From contig JAKMXF010000266.1 in NCBI GenBank assembly GCA_024704765.1, positions 372,001 through 436,000 on the forward strand: a stretch of DNA of 64,000 nt. The letters are read 5' to 3'. How positions within the stretch are numbered: the stretch's first letter is position 1; each line of letters starts with the position of its first letter. Under the pieces are notes generated by a model. It saw only the letters and a program-made list of their open reading frames with translations, was not told where the DNA came from and made no database searches. Below are positions 23,510-33,700 of the stretch, piece after piece. This DNA is from Oopsacas minuta. Taxonomy: Eukaryota > Porifera > Hexactinellida > Lyssacinosida > Leucopsacidae. The translations under genes were made by a program, and so were the position numbers.

Positions 23510-24703
23510 ATGGCAACTAGTCCTGCTACAAGTACACCGGGTTTTTTAACCCCAATAAAATCTAGACTCGCAAATCGACTCTCTGGACATTTTCACAAAA
23601 GGAGTTACAACCAATTTGAAACAAGCGCAAGTGTTGACGAAATCACATCGAATTCATCCAAATCTGACGCGAATCCTGATTTCTTCGGTTTTTCTCCAAC
23701 AGAAATAAAATCATTCTCTCCACCCATTGTTCATAATGATTACCTCTTCACCAAAGACAATTACGTTCTATTCTACGTACAATTTACACGAGTTGAATAC
23801 GGACTATTCAAAGACCTTATTAGCTTAACTACTCCAGTACAAGATATCATTAATCGTTACTCAAATTTTTTCCATGATTCTCCAAAATTGAAACTATTCA
23901 CCGGTCCAAAAGTTGGCGTTTCGCAAAAGGCTAAATTTGGCCGCACACGTTCGTTATCCCTTACCAAAGCTAGCGGTACCTATCATAAGTTAGAACCGAA
24001 TATCAATCTTTTTGAACAAAATATCAATTCAAGTTATTTGTTGATAATAAGCCCACCATCTGATGCTAAGTTCAATAAAGAAATGTTTCAAGCATACCTG
24101 AACTCCAAGACTGAACAAACTCTATTCGTAGAGAGATGGATACCTGCTGTACAAGGGTCTGTACCTCTGAATGAAGATACTGCTTGTGTTGTAGCCGCAT
24201 GTCTATACACACTCAACTCTATACAGAACACTGCTACAAGCTACAACAGTAGTCCGAGAGACTTCATACACAGAGGAGTACCTGTTACTAAGTTAGCAGA
24301 AACTAAGATAGTGAAAACACTCGAAGAGCTCAAACCCGAATCTGTTGAGAATATCATGAAGCTCTGTGCTGAGGCTGTTCTATCCAATTTTCTAAGCGCA
24401 GCCATTATATTAAGTGTCAACACTGGTAGTGGTATTTATAATGAACACAACACGTATTTTGTCCTAAGCTCAGAATCTATTGTATTGGTAAAGAAGAGCG
24501 ATTTATCTCGCATTATATCATGTGTTCAGCTTGTGGATATTAAGAGCTGGAAACACTCTGGCAATACACTTAACATCGAGCATGTGAATCGGCTTGAGCA
24601 AACAACTGTTGTCTCCCATTTAGTTGTTAAGTCTAAAGACGCTGCGTTAATTAGCACTATACTTACCGCAGTGGGACATGCTTTAGCCGCAGAAGAACAT
24701 TAA
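23510..24703 (+). CDS. Talin-like FERM head protein without rod (tentative)
   Basis: 397 residues from the ATG at 23510. The first 70 residues are Ser/Thr-rich and low complexity. A beta strand plus helix (YVLFYVQFTRVEYGLF) near 78-95 could be a ubiquitin-like F1 or an early F2 segment. VPLNEDTACVVAACLYTLNS near 220-240 parallels the talin F2 segment around its conserved DKAC. The C-terminal 90 residues run as a PTB-like F3: YFVLSSESIVLVKK, then LVDIKSWKHSGNTLNIEH, ending in a helix (STILTAVGHALAAEE). They match the talin F3 strand order, including the IKRW-type motif. There is no rod, so it could not bind actin as talin does. It could compete for integrin or phosphoinositide binding, but that is speculation. 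If the FERM call is wrong, the protein is simply unrecognised. Confidence 0.55.
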   Translation: MATSPATSTPGFLTPIKSRLANRLSGHFHKRSYNQFETSASVDEITSNSSKSDANPDFFGFSPTEIKSFSPPIVHNDYLFTKDNYVLFYVQFTRVEYGLFKDLISLTTPVQDIINRYSNFFHDSPKLKLFTGPKVGVSQKAKFGRTRSLSLTKASGTYHKLEPNINLFEQNINSSYLLIISPPSDAKFNKEMFQAYLNSKTEQTLFVERWIPAVQGSVPLNEDTACVVAACLYTLNSIQNTATSYNSSPRDFIHRGVPVTKLAETKIVKTLEELKPESVENIMKLCAEAVLSNFLSAAIILSVNTGSGIYNEHNTYFVLSSESIVLVKKSDLSRIISCVQLVDIKSWKHSGNTLNIEHVNRLEQTTVVSHLVVKSKDAALISTILTAVGHALAAEEH

Positions 24704-25390
24704 GAAGTATACTTTAACGTAATAACCTTCCCTATAACCAAAGGAAATGAACTTAATTATTTGTGAATTGCTCAGTACTGATTTGTTTATTTAATAATGC
24801 TCTACTATTGAGTATTTTATACAGAAAATATGTAGTTTTAATTCAATTAACAACCAGGATTCTAAATGATCATATTTTAACGGTTAATCGCTTGTTAATC
24901 TATTAGGTATTAATGCAGTGAAATTTAGAAATATTATGTACCCATTGTCCGTAATCAATTAAAATCCCTAATTGTTGTTCTAGCTTAGCAACGTAGCAGC
25001 ACGTTTTGATGGACCACAGTCAGGGGCGTAGCAGGGTGGCGCTGTCTCACTTCTAGCCTGGCTACGCCCCTGATAACAGATAATGCTAGCCCTTGTCAAG
25101 CATCTCACTATGTTTGATTATAGGCCTAAAGACATTATCTACTATTTATATAATAAAAGCCTCGAAGTTCAGCGAAACTCCGATAAGACGTATCCCTTCG
25201 GGAAACAAAATTAGTACTATACCAGAATCTATCAGAGTGTAGGTCTTATCCAAAGATTGTATTAAAATGAATGGGAAAGAAATTTTTTGGATGAAAGATA
25301 CACTAACTTATTTTGAATATTCACAATTTAGTATTTGATAATCAATTGTCATTTCAATGAATTAGTATTTGGTTTCTGTATTACTTCAAA
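24704..25390. other. Spacer with a small hAT-like hairpin
   Basis: 687 bp of AT-rich DNA between two genes on the plus strand. Apart from the GC-rich inverted repeat at 25021-25072 I see no gene or RNA signature. Confidence 0.5.
25021..25072. mobile_element. 52-bp hAT-like MITE remnant with CAGGGGCGTAGC ends
   Basis: CAGGGGCGTAGC at 25021-25032 is an exact inverted match to GCTACGCCCCTG at 25061-25072, and the match extends inward with one gap. CAGGGGCGTAGC-type ends are common on hAT superfamily non-autonomous elements. The flanking 8-mers ACCACAGT and ATAACAGA agree at five positions, possibly a decayed target-site duplication. It is strikingly GC-rich for this region. Confidence 0.6.
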
Positions 25391-26104
25391 ATGGCACAAT
25401 ATCAAAACTATATGCAAAATCCACAATTTAGACCAGAGGTGCGGAATCCAATTCCAGCCCTAGGCCAGATACGTATTTCTCCTCAACCACAATTTCCACC
25501 TGAATATCCACAATATGCTGAACAATATCAAAATAGAGCTCAGCTAGTCCAACATCAATATCTCCAACATGAAACTCAACATCAAATACCTTCTTATCCT
25601 GGAAGACCTAACTATCCAAGTGGTCAACCCCCACCTGCCGGTTACTCCCAACCCTCACCTATCGGTCTCGACAGGAAATATCAGACTAAAATTAAAGACC
25701 TTGAAAAGGAACTCGAGTATAAAAAAAAGGTAATTCTCAGTTTAGAGAAAGAGAACCGTCTTCTCACAGGTCGTCTTGAAGTTGTTGAAAGTAATCTCGA
25801 GCCACAGTCTAAATGGAACAATACACGTATGCCCGACCTTAATAAAGAGATCGCTGATTTGGATAAAGCAATTCGTTCAGGTCCACAACTCAATACTATA
25901 ATTGATAAAATCAAGAGCATAAAGGAAGTTTTGGATAGCATATTTTCCCCACACGATAGGCTAAGCTCAACTGTCCCTAGTAGATCTAAACAAAATCAAA
26001 TCTACCTCTCACCATTAGGCCAACAAGTCTATTATCAGGACCAAAGACAATCGCCCAATCCAGGGCACCAACCTCAACTTCGTCCAACATATCAACAATA
26101 TTAG
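25391..26104 (+). CDS. P/Q/Y-rich coiled-coil protein, unrecognised
   Basis: 237 residues starting MAQYQNYMQN. The first 90 residues are rich in Pro, Gln and Tyr. A heptad-type coiled coil spans about residues 94-137 (KIKDLEKELEYKKKVILSLE and on). A second amphipathic helical segment lies near 150-185, and a Pro/Gln/Tyr-rich tail ends PTYQQY. I do not recognise a family. The composition resembles RNA-binding or scaffolding proteins prone to condensates, but no RNA-binding fold is seen. No signal peptide or membrane segment. The gene is convergent with the cytochrome b561 gene, with 195 bp between the two stop codons. Confidence 0.6.
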   Translation: MAQYQNYMQNPQFRPEVRNPIPALGQIRISPQPQFPPEYPQYAEQYQNRAQLVQHQYLQHETQHQIPSYPGRPNYPSGQPPPAGYSQPSPIGLDRKYQTKIKDLEKELEYKKKVILSLEKENRLLTGRLEVVESNLEPQSKWNNTRMPDLNKEIADLDKAIRSGPQLNTIIDKIKSIKEVLDSIFSPHDRLSSTVPSRSKQNQIYLSPLGQQVYYQDQRQSPNPGHQPQLRPTYQQY

Positions 26105-26298
26105 TATATTGCTTTTAGAATCTCGATTTATTTGATTGTTTATTTTCATTTTTCAAACTGTAGTGATATTGAATACCACCATCCAATAGTTTTGTATGTA
26201 TCTAATCGTATGGTATAAATATATGGTATATTTTAATAATAATAAGGGAAATAAGGAAACATCTTTGAGCAATGATATATTTGGGTGTGTATGATTAC

Positions 26299-27117
26299 TT
26301 ATTCTTCTGTTTTTGGGAGGTACTTGTTCATAGGGCCAACTAGCACAATAGTAAGCAACGAACTGTTTATTATGACAAAGATACAGAAAACGTTGCCTAC
26401 AATTCCTTCAGGTGCATAGCTTGTATAATTCTTACCGTAGTTCATCCAATTACTTGAAACACCAGTATTTAAATATTCCGATACGCCAGCGAGAATTGTT
26501 ACCGTTGCAATCCAGATGATGAAAAGACCGAAAAATCTATGCCAGGAAATTAGGAGGTCTTTTATTCTCTGAAGTCCAGTCGGAAACAAATATAATATCC
26601 CCAAAGTAAATTGTAAGTTGATAGCGATTAATGTTAGTAGACCGCACCATGAATGAATGCTCCAAAAATGCGTATGATTTGATGTAAATTTGCTTTGTTC
26701 AATAGCAACCAATGCTATACATATAGACACTTGGGAGATGAGATTAATTGACCAATGTATTATTTTTTGTGGCCATTTTCCGATTGGAAATATCCTATAA
26801 CTCAGTATGGCAAGAGTTGGTAAGACTATGGATCCCAGCGTCATGAATGTAGGATGGAAATTGAATAAGGTCGTCTTAGGGTCCCATGAAAATCCGTTTC
26901 TGAATAGTCCGAACCATGAAAATATTACAACTAGAATTACACCGCATGTAAAACCGAACGTCAACATGGCAGTGAAAATACTGCAATAACAGGAGCACTT
27001 GCATTTAGACTGGGATAATTCTTTTGGTAATACAAGTGGGGATGAAGATAATCGAGTTCCTTCTCCGATCATTTTATAAATTATTTCTGATATCGTGCTA
27101 GAACTGAATGTAAACAT
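26299..27117 (-). CDS. CYB561: Cytochrome b561-type transmembrane electron carrier
   Basis: 272 residues, ATG at 27117. About six hydrophobic helices follow a 45-residue N-terminal cytosolic segment. Four histidines sit in helix contexts typical of the family and would ligate two hemes: NFHPTFM, KIIHWSIN, SIHSWCGLL and SWHRFFG. The protein would pass electrons from cytosolic ascorbate across vesicle, lysosome or plasma membrane, regenerating ascorbate or reducing ferric iron. Animal paralogues (CYB561, CYBRD1, CYB561A3) are not separable here. It is transcribed divergently from the S28 peptidase gene, with a 478-bp shared upstream region. Confidence 0.9.
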   Translation of the reverse strand: MFTFSSSTISEIIYKMIGEGTRLSSSPLVLPKELSQSKCKCSCYCSIFTAMLTFGFTCGVILVVIFSWFGLFRNGFSWDPKTTLFNFHPTFMTLGSIVLPTLAILSYRIFPIGKWPQKIIHWSINLISQVSICIALVAIEQSKFTSNHTHFWSIHSWCGLLTLIAINLQFTLGILYLFPTGLQRIKDLLISWHRFFGLFIIWIATVTILAGVSEYLNTGVSSNWMNYGKNYTSYAPEGIVGNVFCIFVIINSSLLTIVLVGPMNKYLPKTEE

Positions 27118-27595
27118 TTATATTTGTGTGATATAAATGAATATACCTATTTTGATTTGGAAGCTTTGTATATTTCAGTAGTTGAATTTTCTAATTCAGT
27201 CAAAAATCACGAGACAATTCCTTGCATTTCTACTCAATTTACAATGCAATAAAATCTGTAGAATTTTATAAATTTAATTATATGTATGAAATCGGTTTCA
27301 TGAATGATTGAACCTTTGTCTAATTAGTCCCCAATTATTTGAGTTATGAACCATGGATCAATATCTGATATACTTTCAAGAAATTTCCCCATTTGTTGAG
27401 GAAATAACTATTACGGTAGAACCGCGTTAATACGAACAAATATTTACCAAAATCAGGTCCCTACAATGGTTTTTCATTTGATATTGCACAAATTAATACT
27501 TACTCCGGATAAGAAGTACAAATTTCGAAACTCCGCTCGTGTAAGTATTAACCAGTTCTATTATTATTTGATTAACTCTTTGATGGTTAGTGATT
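27118..27595. other. Divergent promoter region with a possible TIR-element fragment
   Basis: Shared upstream region of the cytochrome b561 (minus) and S28 peptidase (plus) genes. At about 27414 it contains CGGTAGAACCGCGTTAATAC, which resembles the left end of the TIR elements found elsewhere in the window. A convincing right end is not visible. Confidence 0.4.
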
Positions 27596-29014
27596 ATGTC
27601 ATCTTCCTGTATCATCCTATTCTTCCTTCTGCTAACAATAATTTCAGTTCAAACTGCGATAGTTAAAACACAAGAAAATACTTGGAAAACCAAATATTTC
27701 GAGCAAAGAGTAGATCATAATGACTACAGAGTGAATAGTTTGGGATCTTTTAAGCAACGCTATTTGATAAATGGTAACTCGTATAAAGGCGGAAATTTTC
27801 CAATCTTTTTTTACACCGGAAATGAAGGAGATATAACTCTATTCGCAAAAAACACTGGTTTAATATGGGAATTCGCGGCCCATTTCAATGCACTAATAAT
27901 ATTCGCAGAACATCGTTACTATGGAGAATCACTCCCATTCGGTTCTCATTCATTCGCTAACAACTCAATGCTAGCATTCTTCACTGCAGAGCAAGCTTTA
28001 CAGGATTACGTCACATTAATTGAATACCTTAAAGCGACTGTAGCCAGTACTAATTCCCCTGTAGTTGCATTCGGTGGTTCTTATGGCGGTATGTTGTCTG
28101 CTTGGCTTCGTATGAAGTACCCAGGTACAGTTGTAGGTGCTTATGCCGCATCAGCTCCCATATGGCAGTTCACCAGTTTGACACCTTGTGAGACGTTCAA
28201 TTCTATTGTCACACGAACATATCGTGGGACTAATTCAAACTGTCCATTAAATATTCGAAATTCATGGAAAGCCATAAGAGGAATATTCGAGAGAGGTCAA
28301 CCCGCGAAATTGAAATCCTTATTTCATCTGTGTGACGATATAAAGGACAAAGATGAATTGAATGCGTTAATAGCCGCAATTAATAATGTATGGGTGAGTA
28401 TGGCAATGGCAGACTACCCGTATCCAGCCAATTTCCTAGGAAACCTTCCTGCATGGCCTGTGAACTACACTTGCAATATATTAAGCAAGAGCCCAGCTAA
28501 TGAAGATGCTTTGTTAATGTTAATCTCAGAAGCTGTACAAGTGTTCACTAACTATTCAAAAGATGTAAAATGCTTCAATATAGCGAACGGAGGAGATCCA
28601 CCCGCTCTATCTACAAATGGTTGGGATTATCAATCCTGTACTCAAATGGTAATGCCAATGTGTAGTGATGGTAAAAATGATATGTTTGAAGTACAAAATT
28701 GGGATTTTGACGCTATGACTCAGTATTGTATAAAGGAATTTCGAGCTGTGCCGCGAGAATTTTGGGCTGTCCAGACTTTTGGTGGTAAAGAAGCTGTCGC
28801 GAAAGCTGCAAGTAATATTTATTTTACAAACGGACATCTTGATCCATGGTCTGGTGGCGGTGTTCTAACTCAACTTTCCCCTTCGTTACATGCTTTCGTT
28901 ATCTCTGATGGAGCTCATCATGTAGATCTACGTGCTAGTAATCCTCATGACACTACCGCGATTAAACAAGCTAGAAGTATAGCAAAATCTCTAATCACCA
29001 AATGGGTGAGTTAA
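27596..29014 (+). CDS. PRCP/DPP7-like: S28 family serine peptidase (Pro-X carboxypeptidase / dipeptidyl peptidase II type)
   Basis: 472 residues from the ATG at 27596, which puts a hydrophobic signal peptide (CIILFFLLLTIISVQTA) at the N-terminus. The nucleophile is Ser162 in GGSYGG, the acid is Asp416 in NGHLDPWSGGG, and the base is His441 in DGAHHVDLR. The helical cap between residues 180 and 390 carries cysteines. Family members act in lysosomes or are secreted: PRCP removes a C-terminal residue after proline, and DPP7 removes N-terminal X-Pro dipeptides. Features are mixed (DPWSGGG as in PRCP, DLRASNPHD as in DPP7), so I do not choose between them. Length is normal, and the coding region has no intron. 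Confidence 0.92.
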   Translation: MSSSCIILFFLLLTIISVQTAIVKTQENTWKTKYFEQRVDHNDYRVNSLGSFKQRYLINGNSYKGGNFPIFFYTGNEGDITLFAKNTGLIWEFAAHFNALIIFAEHRYYGESLPFGSHSFANNSMLAFFTAEQALQDYVTLIEYLKATVASTNSPVVAFGGSYGGMLSAWLRMKYPGTVVGAYAASAPIWQFTSLTPCETFNSIVTRTYRGTNSNCPLNIRNSWKAIRGIFERGQPAKLKSLFHLCDDIKDKDELNALIAAINNVWVSMAMADYPYPANFLGNLPAWPVNYTCNILSKSPANEDALLMLISEAVQVFTNYSKDVKCFNIANGGDPPALSTNGWDYQSCTQMVMPMCSDGKNDMFEVQNWDFDAMTQYCIKEFRAVPREFWAVQTFGGKEAVAKAASNIYFTNGHLDPWSGGGVLTQLSPSLHAFVISDGAHHVDLRASNPHDTTAIKQARSIAKSLITKWVS

Positions 29015-29255
29015 TCTTCTGTGCTTATATTGTAAGAATTTGATTTCTCTTTCTCATTATTGTTATAACTTGTATACTGTGTTTGCATATTATTGTTTGC
29101 TTGGATTAATTTATAGTAGGGGCATGCAGGTTTGCCAGAATGATATCCCGAGGCATGAAATTGGAGGACAACAGGCCACAATCACAATATGGGGAATTTA
29201 GTAAAATTTGGTAACCAACTTTTTGAATTTACAATCTGTTTTTCACAAATTAGAT

Positions 29256-30149
29256 ATGAAGCTAATTGTATATATAGTCTTCTCCTTGCTTCCTATTTGT
29301 GTAGTGTCACTCGAAAATTTGCAATCACAAACGGATTATGGAAATATAAAATTCTACTCTAAACCTGATCCCAATTTTATCTCTGGTGAATTTTCTCCAA
29401 GAAATGAACGATCAATAAGAATAATATTCTCTAGTCTTATTACGGATGAGAAGCAAGAAATAAAACTGACAGATGGAAATAAAAATGTGTTAATACATTA
29501 CATCACTACATCTCAAGGAACTGCTTCCATTCAAATTGGACAGTTGAACTTCATTGGACAAATGTCAGCTGATATTCTACTGCATGATCCAACGAGTGAA
29601 TTCCCAATCAATTCTAATTACCAAACACATCTAGATATATTCAGCACAATTGAAAAGCTGGACAAATCAAATATTACAATCCAACATGCTTTAGAGCTGG
29701 CTATATCTATGCCAGAATACGAATTGGTTGAAGGTTTGAGCAGATCTTTAGCAGAAGTATTAGGTTCTTCAGGTAGAGATCACCCTAGTATAATGGCTGT
29801 ATACTTTGCATCACAAAATCTAATACAATCCAGATCAACAATAATCAGTGATATTAACCGCAGAAATAGAATTCTACCAAGAACAGAGAGAAAATCTCAT
29901 GAATGTAAAATTGAAGGCCAAAATCAAATTCTTTCGGATTTATCAACTTGTACACAAGAACCGGTGGGTGCTATTTGCCATGGCTTATGTGGTCCTGTTG
30001 CTGTCTGCTGGAATTTCGTTTGTGGGGACTGTTGTTACCATCAGGGTTGTGCGGATCATGATACCTGCTGTAGTGTTAAAAGTTACCAAAGTATCCAATG
30101 CTTGTTCCCTCAGGGGTTTACTTGTGAAAAATATACATGTTCGAAATAG
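29256..30149 (+). CDS. Secreted Cys-rich protein with PLA2-like HD motif
   Basis: 297 residues from the ATG at 29256. An upstream methionine at 29208 would bury the signal peptide KLIVYIVFSLLPICVVS. The middle 180 residues are beta-rich, cysteine-poor and unrecognised. A basic RTERK stretch near residues 205-212 could be a processing site. The C-terminal 75 residues are cysteine-dense and contain CWNFVCGDCCYHQGCADHDT and then CC. The C-x-x-H-D-x-C-C core resembles the catalytic His-Asp of secreted phospholipase A2, but the usual YGCYCGxGG calcium loop is missing. Similar W/F-VCGDCC proteins occur in invertebrates as uncharacterised secreted proteins. Lipase activity is unproven. It follows the S28 peptidase by about 240 bp on the same strand. 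Confidence 0.6.
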   Translation: MKLIVYIVFSLLPICVVSLENLQSQTDYGNIKFYSKPDPNFISGEFSPRNERSIRIIFSSLITDEKQEIKLTDGNKNVLIHYITTSQGTASIQIGQLNFIGQMSADILLHDPTSEFPINSNYQTHLDIFSTIEKLDKSNITIQHALELAISMPEYELVEGLSRSLAEVLGSSGRDHPSIMAVYFASQNLIQSRSTIISDINRRNRILPRTERKSHECKIEGQNQILSDLSTCTQEPVGAICHGLCGPVAVCWNFVCGDCCYHQGCADHDTCCSVKSYQSIQCLFPQGFTCEKYTCSK

Positions 30150-30746
30150 TATAACATAGACAGCTGATGTGTATTTGAGATTTTGGATTATTATGTAAAT
30201 TTTTGAGACTTTTTGCTCATTTTTTTATATTTTATACTCTGAACAATTCTTCTCAATAGTGTGTGCTAATGCTCTAACATATCTATGTATATTCATATGC
30301 GCCTGATTACCAATTCGTATCTGAGCTAACTTAGAATTGGGGATATATGATTTGCACGTATATTCATTCTCCGGAGAATAGAAGTTCGATTAAATTGAAT
30401 TTGAAACAGTAGAACATAGAATTCTTATAAATTTGTATATCTTTGGCTGATACAGTTCGAACTGACTATTTGTTGAAACAAAACTATGTCTATTACAATA
30501 TTATAAATAGATGTTAAGGTGAAATTGAGATATTGGGTCGACTGACAACACGTTCATTTGTTCGATTCGTTTGTTTTAAAATTATTTCTAGGTTGAATGA
30601 TACGGTAAGCTCTCGTTATAACGAAGTGCTCTGGACCCCAGTTTCATTTCATTAAAGCGGTATTTTGTTGTAAGCGGAGTAAACTGTATAATATAATTTC
30701 TACTTAATATTCCAGTTTATGATGTCAACATTAGCAAACATCTCCA
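30150..30746. other. Spacer upstream of the LYST-like gene, with a TIR element
   Basis: 597 bp holding the 3' UTR of the secreted protein gene and the LYST-like promoter. The only recognisable structure is the 84-bp TIR element at 30603-30686. Confidence 0.5.
30603..30686. mobile_element. 84-bp TIR element (MITE candidate) 60 bp upstream of the LYST-like ATG
   Basis: The left end is CGGTAAGCTCTCGTTATAAC. The right end on the other strand is CAGTTTACTCCGCTTACAAC. Both are flanked by TA. The internal GAAGTGCTCTG is shared with the copy at 11171-11237. Confidence 0.65.
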
Positions 30747-33700
30747 ATGAGCATATATTACGATTATTCAGATGATGTTTCCCCTGTCCCACTCAATATT
30801 GACTTATCTTACTCCCACACAGATTCATATATAGTAAGTCCTAACCTATTACATACTATCGGAGATCTCGAATGTTCGCATAAAGAACAGAATTCCATAC
30901 AAGACATAGTTTCTGAACAGTTACTTGTTGAGTGGGAATCATACCTCAGAGAGGAATCGGAGAGCTCAAAACTGAATAAACTGAAAAGTTTCTTAGAATG
31001 TTTTCTATCTCTCTATTCTATACAACCAACACAAGCTATTGCATCCTTTCCCGGTGATATATCTTTCGTATGCACACTTCTAGCCAAAGAACTAATCACA
31101 CTCGTCAACCAAATAAAGCTTGACATCTATAAAGAACCAGACTCTCTCACCTCGCATCATATACAACCCAAAAATTGTCTAAGATCTTGTGATAAGCTAG
31201 AATACTTATCAAATGATTTTGGGTATTTACTCCTACACACACTGAACATCCTATGTGGTCAGGTATCACCTGGTCATGTTGAACTACCTCTCAAAATTCT
31301 TCTAATTCTCAAACAGATCATTCCTAATTTGGATCTCTCTAAGCCGCAACGAATTTTGTCCGAAATTGCAGAACAAAATTTCGCTAATGTCAAATTTATA
31401 TCAATTGATGAGTTATCAAATCGGAATATCAAAGTCAGGCAAATTCTATTCGATCCTTTGCAAATCGAGCGAGGTACAAGAGGAGAATATGCGAGTAGCG
31501 ATGTTCTCCTCAGTGAATGGAGTCAATCGAATAAGTACTCAAATAATTTCGAAATATTTAGCGAAAAGATCGATTCTCTGTGTGCAAAAAGTAACATAGA
31601 AATCGTAGTTATACTTTTGTCTTTATTTGAGAATTTAGTTCAGACAGAATCTATAATCGGGAATGCCATTAAAATCCATGTGTGCCTTGTCCATGGTTTA
31701 ATGGATGTACACAAGAAAATTTGTGACCAAGAGATATTCGCCTTTTCTGATACAAAACCAGATGAAGACATTTCTCAATCAGCAGTGAGTTTGAGAATGT
31801 TATTTCTACGCCTTTCGCTAAGAGTATCTTTTAGTGAACTTTTACTTGTATCAAGACACACTCAAGTTCTATTATTTCTCCTGAAAACTGCTCCAACCGC
31901 TACATTCTCATTTCTAAAGAATACATTACAGTTACCAACACATACAAACCATATTGGTTTCAAAACTGTTATTTGTGAGGCATTGAATGGTACGATGCTG
32001 ATTGGTAAAATGATAGTAGCGAGACTTGATTCTTTAGGAGCAAAGCAACGATGTGTTTTGATTGAATTTCTTGAGTTTTTAGGAGAGAATTTATTTTCAA
32101 TTATACCAGAAACAATCAGAAAGATTGATGAGAATTATGAAGAATCTTCCGAACTCGATTCACACAATTCAAATCTTCTGATTGTAACTCTCAAGTCTGC
32201 CAATGCTAGTTTGATAAACTTTTTAGATGAATTGTTCAAGATCAGTTTCGAAGAATTGAAATCCTATGCAAATACATTAGCTTCGAGTTTAATAAATTTG
32301 ATTATTTCCAAAGATGTTGGTATTTGGATAATGTCTCATCTCCTCTTTGCACTTCGAAACTCAAAATCTTCTCCTGAGATTATTCACGCTCTCACCTTCT
32401 CTCCGTTCCTGAATAATATATCAAAATTTCACGATAATCCAGATATTCAATCTCAAATTTTGGATATAATTGAGAATACTCTGATTAGAATGAGCGATCA
32501 TGAGGAAAATTCCTACCATTCGAAGTTCGTAAGAAAAACCATCTCATGGAAATTTCTAGAAATATATCAACTTATGCTATCACCAACAACCCATCTTCGT
32601 TCAGGTCCTGGTAAATTGATTGGAGTACAGGAGAGAAAAGCACTTCTCAATCATTTAGCTCGGCTCCTTCATTTAGGAGGATTCCAATTGCGAAAAACTG
32701 TTGTATTCCAGGTATTATTCCCGCTACTTGTGGCGATAAATAGATACATCACTAACAAACCGGTTAGCAGCCCAGAAGAAATAATTATTATCGAACCCGA
32801 TATTATTAAGGAAGAAGCTGTAAGTTTATTGGAGTTAGTTTCTAGTAGTTTGCAGCTTCTATCAAAAACCTCAAAGCTTAGAGAACATGGAGAGTTTTTC
32901 TTTGAAGATGGTGTAGAAAAGGAATTGTATGAGAATTATCTTGAAATTCTATTCAGTTGGATTGGAAACCAAAACGAGCTCCGTAAGGCTGTCATCAAAA
33001 GTTTGAAATGTGTCTGTATGCGAGAATCAAGGCAATTCTTTACCTGTAAGGTTTCATTTAATAGAACCTCTGAATCAATCATTGTGCCTTCTCATCCGCT
33101 CAATATTGATGATCCATTGGCTAGTCTTAGTAAATCTATGAATTTCGCTGATGACAACGAAGAGATGAGATTTCAAACCATACCATTAAGAAATGGCACT
33201 TTCTTATTTGGCCTAATCCTTGGTCTTTCTACCCTCCCTGATCCAACAAACACTCTTGCATCCTCTGAACTATGGAGTTATGCACACGAGAATTATGAAC
33301 TTAAACTAAATTCCGATACCTCGATCAAGCGCGCTCTCTCTGAATTATATTTATCACCTGATTTTGGAAACATTATCAATAACCTACCTGCTATATTATC
33401 ACGCCTGGAATTACACAGAGATCTCTGGAGAGCCGTAGCAGAAATTCTTAGTCACCAACATCCATCCAGCAGTTTCCTAGCTCAATGGATTATCGGTCAC
33501 AAGCTTGATGATCTGTTCGTTACCTGCGCTCATGGACTAGGTAAGTTTATGAAAAAATTAAACGAATTTCTTAACTATAATATGGACTGTCCTAATGCGC
33601 TCCTCCAAATATCTGCAGTGCTAGTGAGCATGTTCACATATGCTATATCGATCAAAGGATTGTGTTGTGTAGTTTCTTTAAAAACTGATCTTCCTAGATC

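Noticed and set aside
20562-23510. An operon of the ATPase, POP4 and FERM-like genes following myosin VII
   Set aside because: Genes share strand and have spacers of 190-410 bp, but at least one has its own TATA-like box and there is no sign of a trans-splice leader acceptor. Compactness explains the spacing.
27414-27550. A full TIR element in the divergent promoter region
   Set aside because: Only a left-like end (CGGTAGAACCGCGTTAATAC) is clear; the candidate right end does not pair well. Kept as a possible fragment only.
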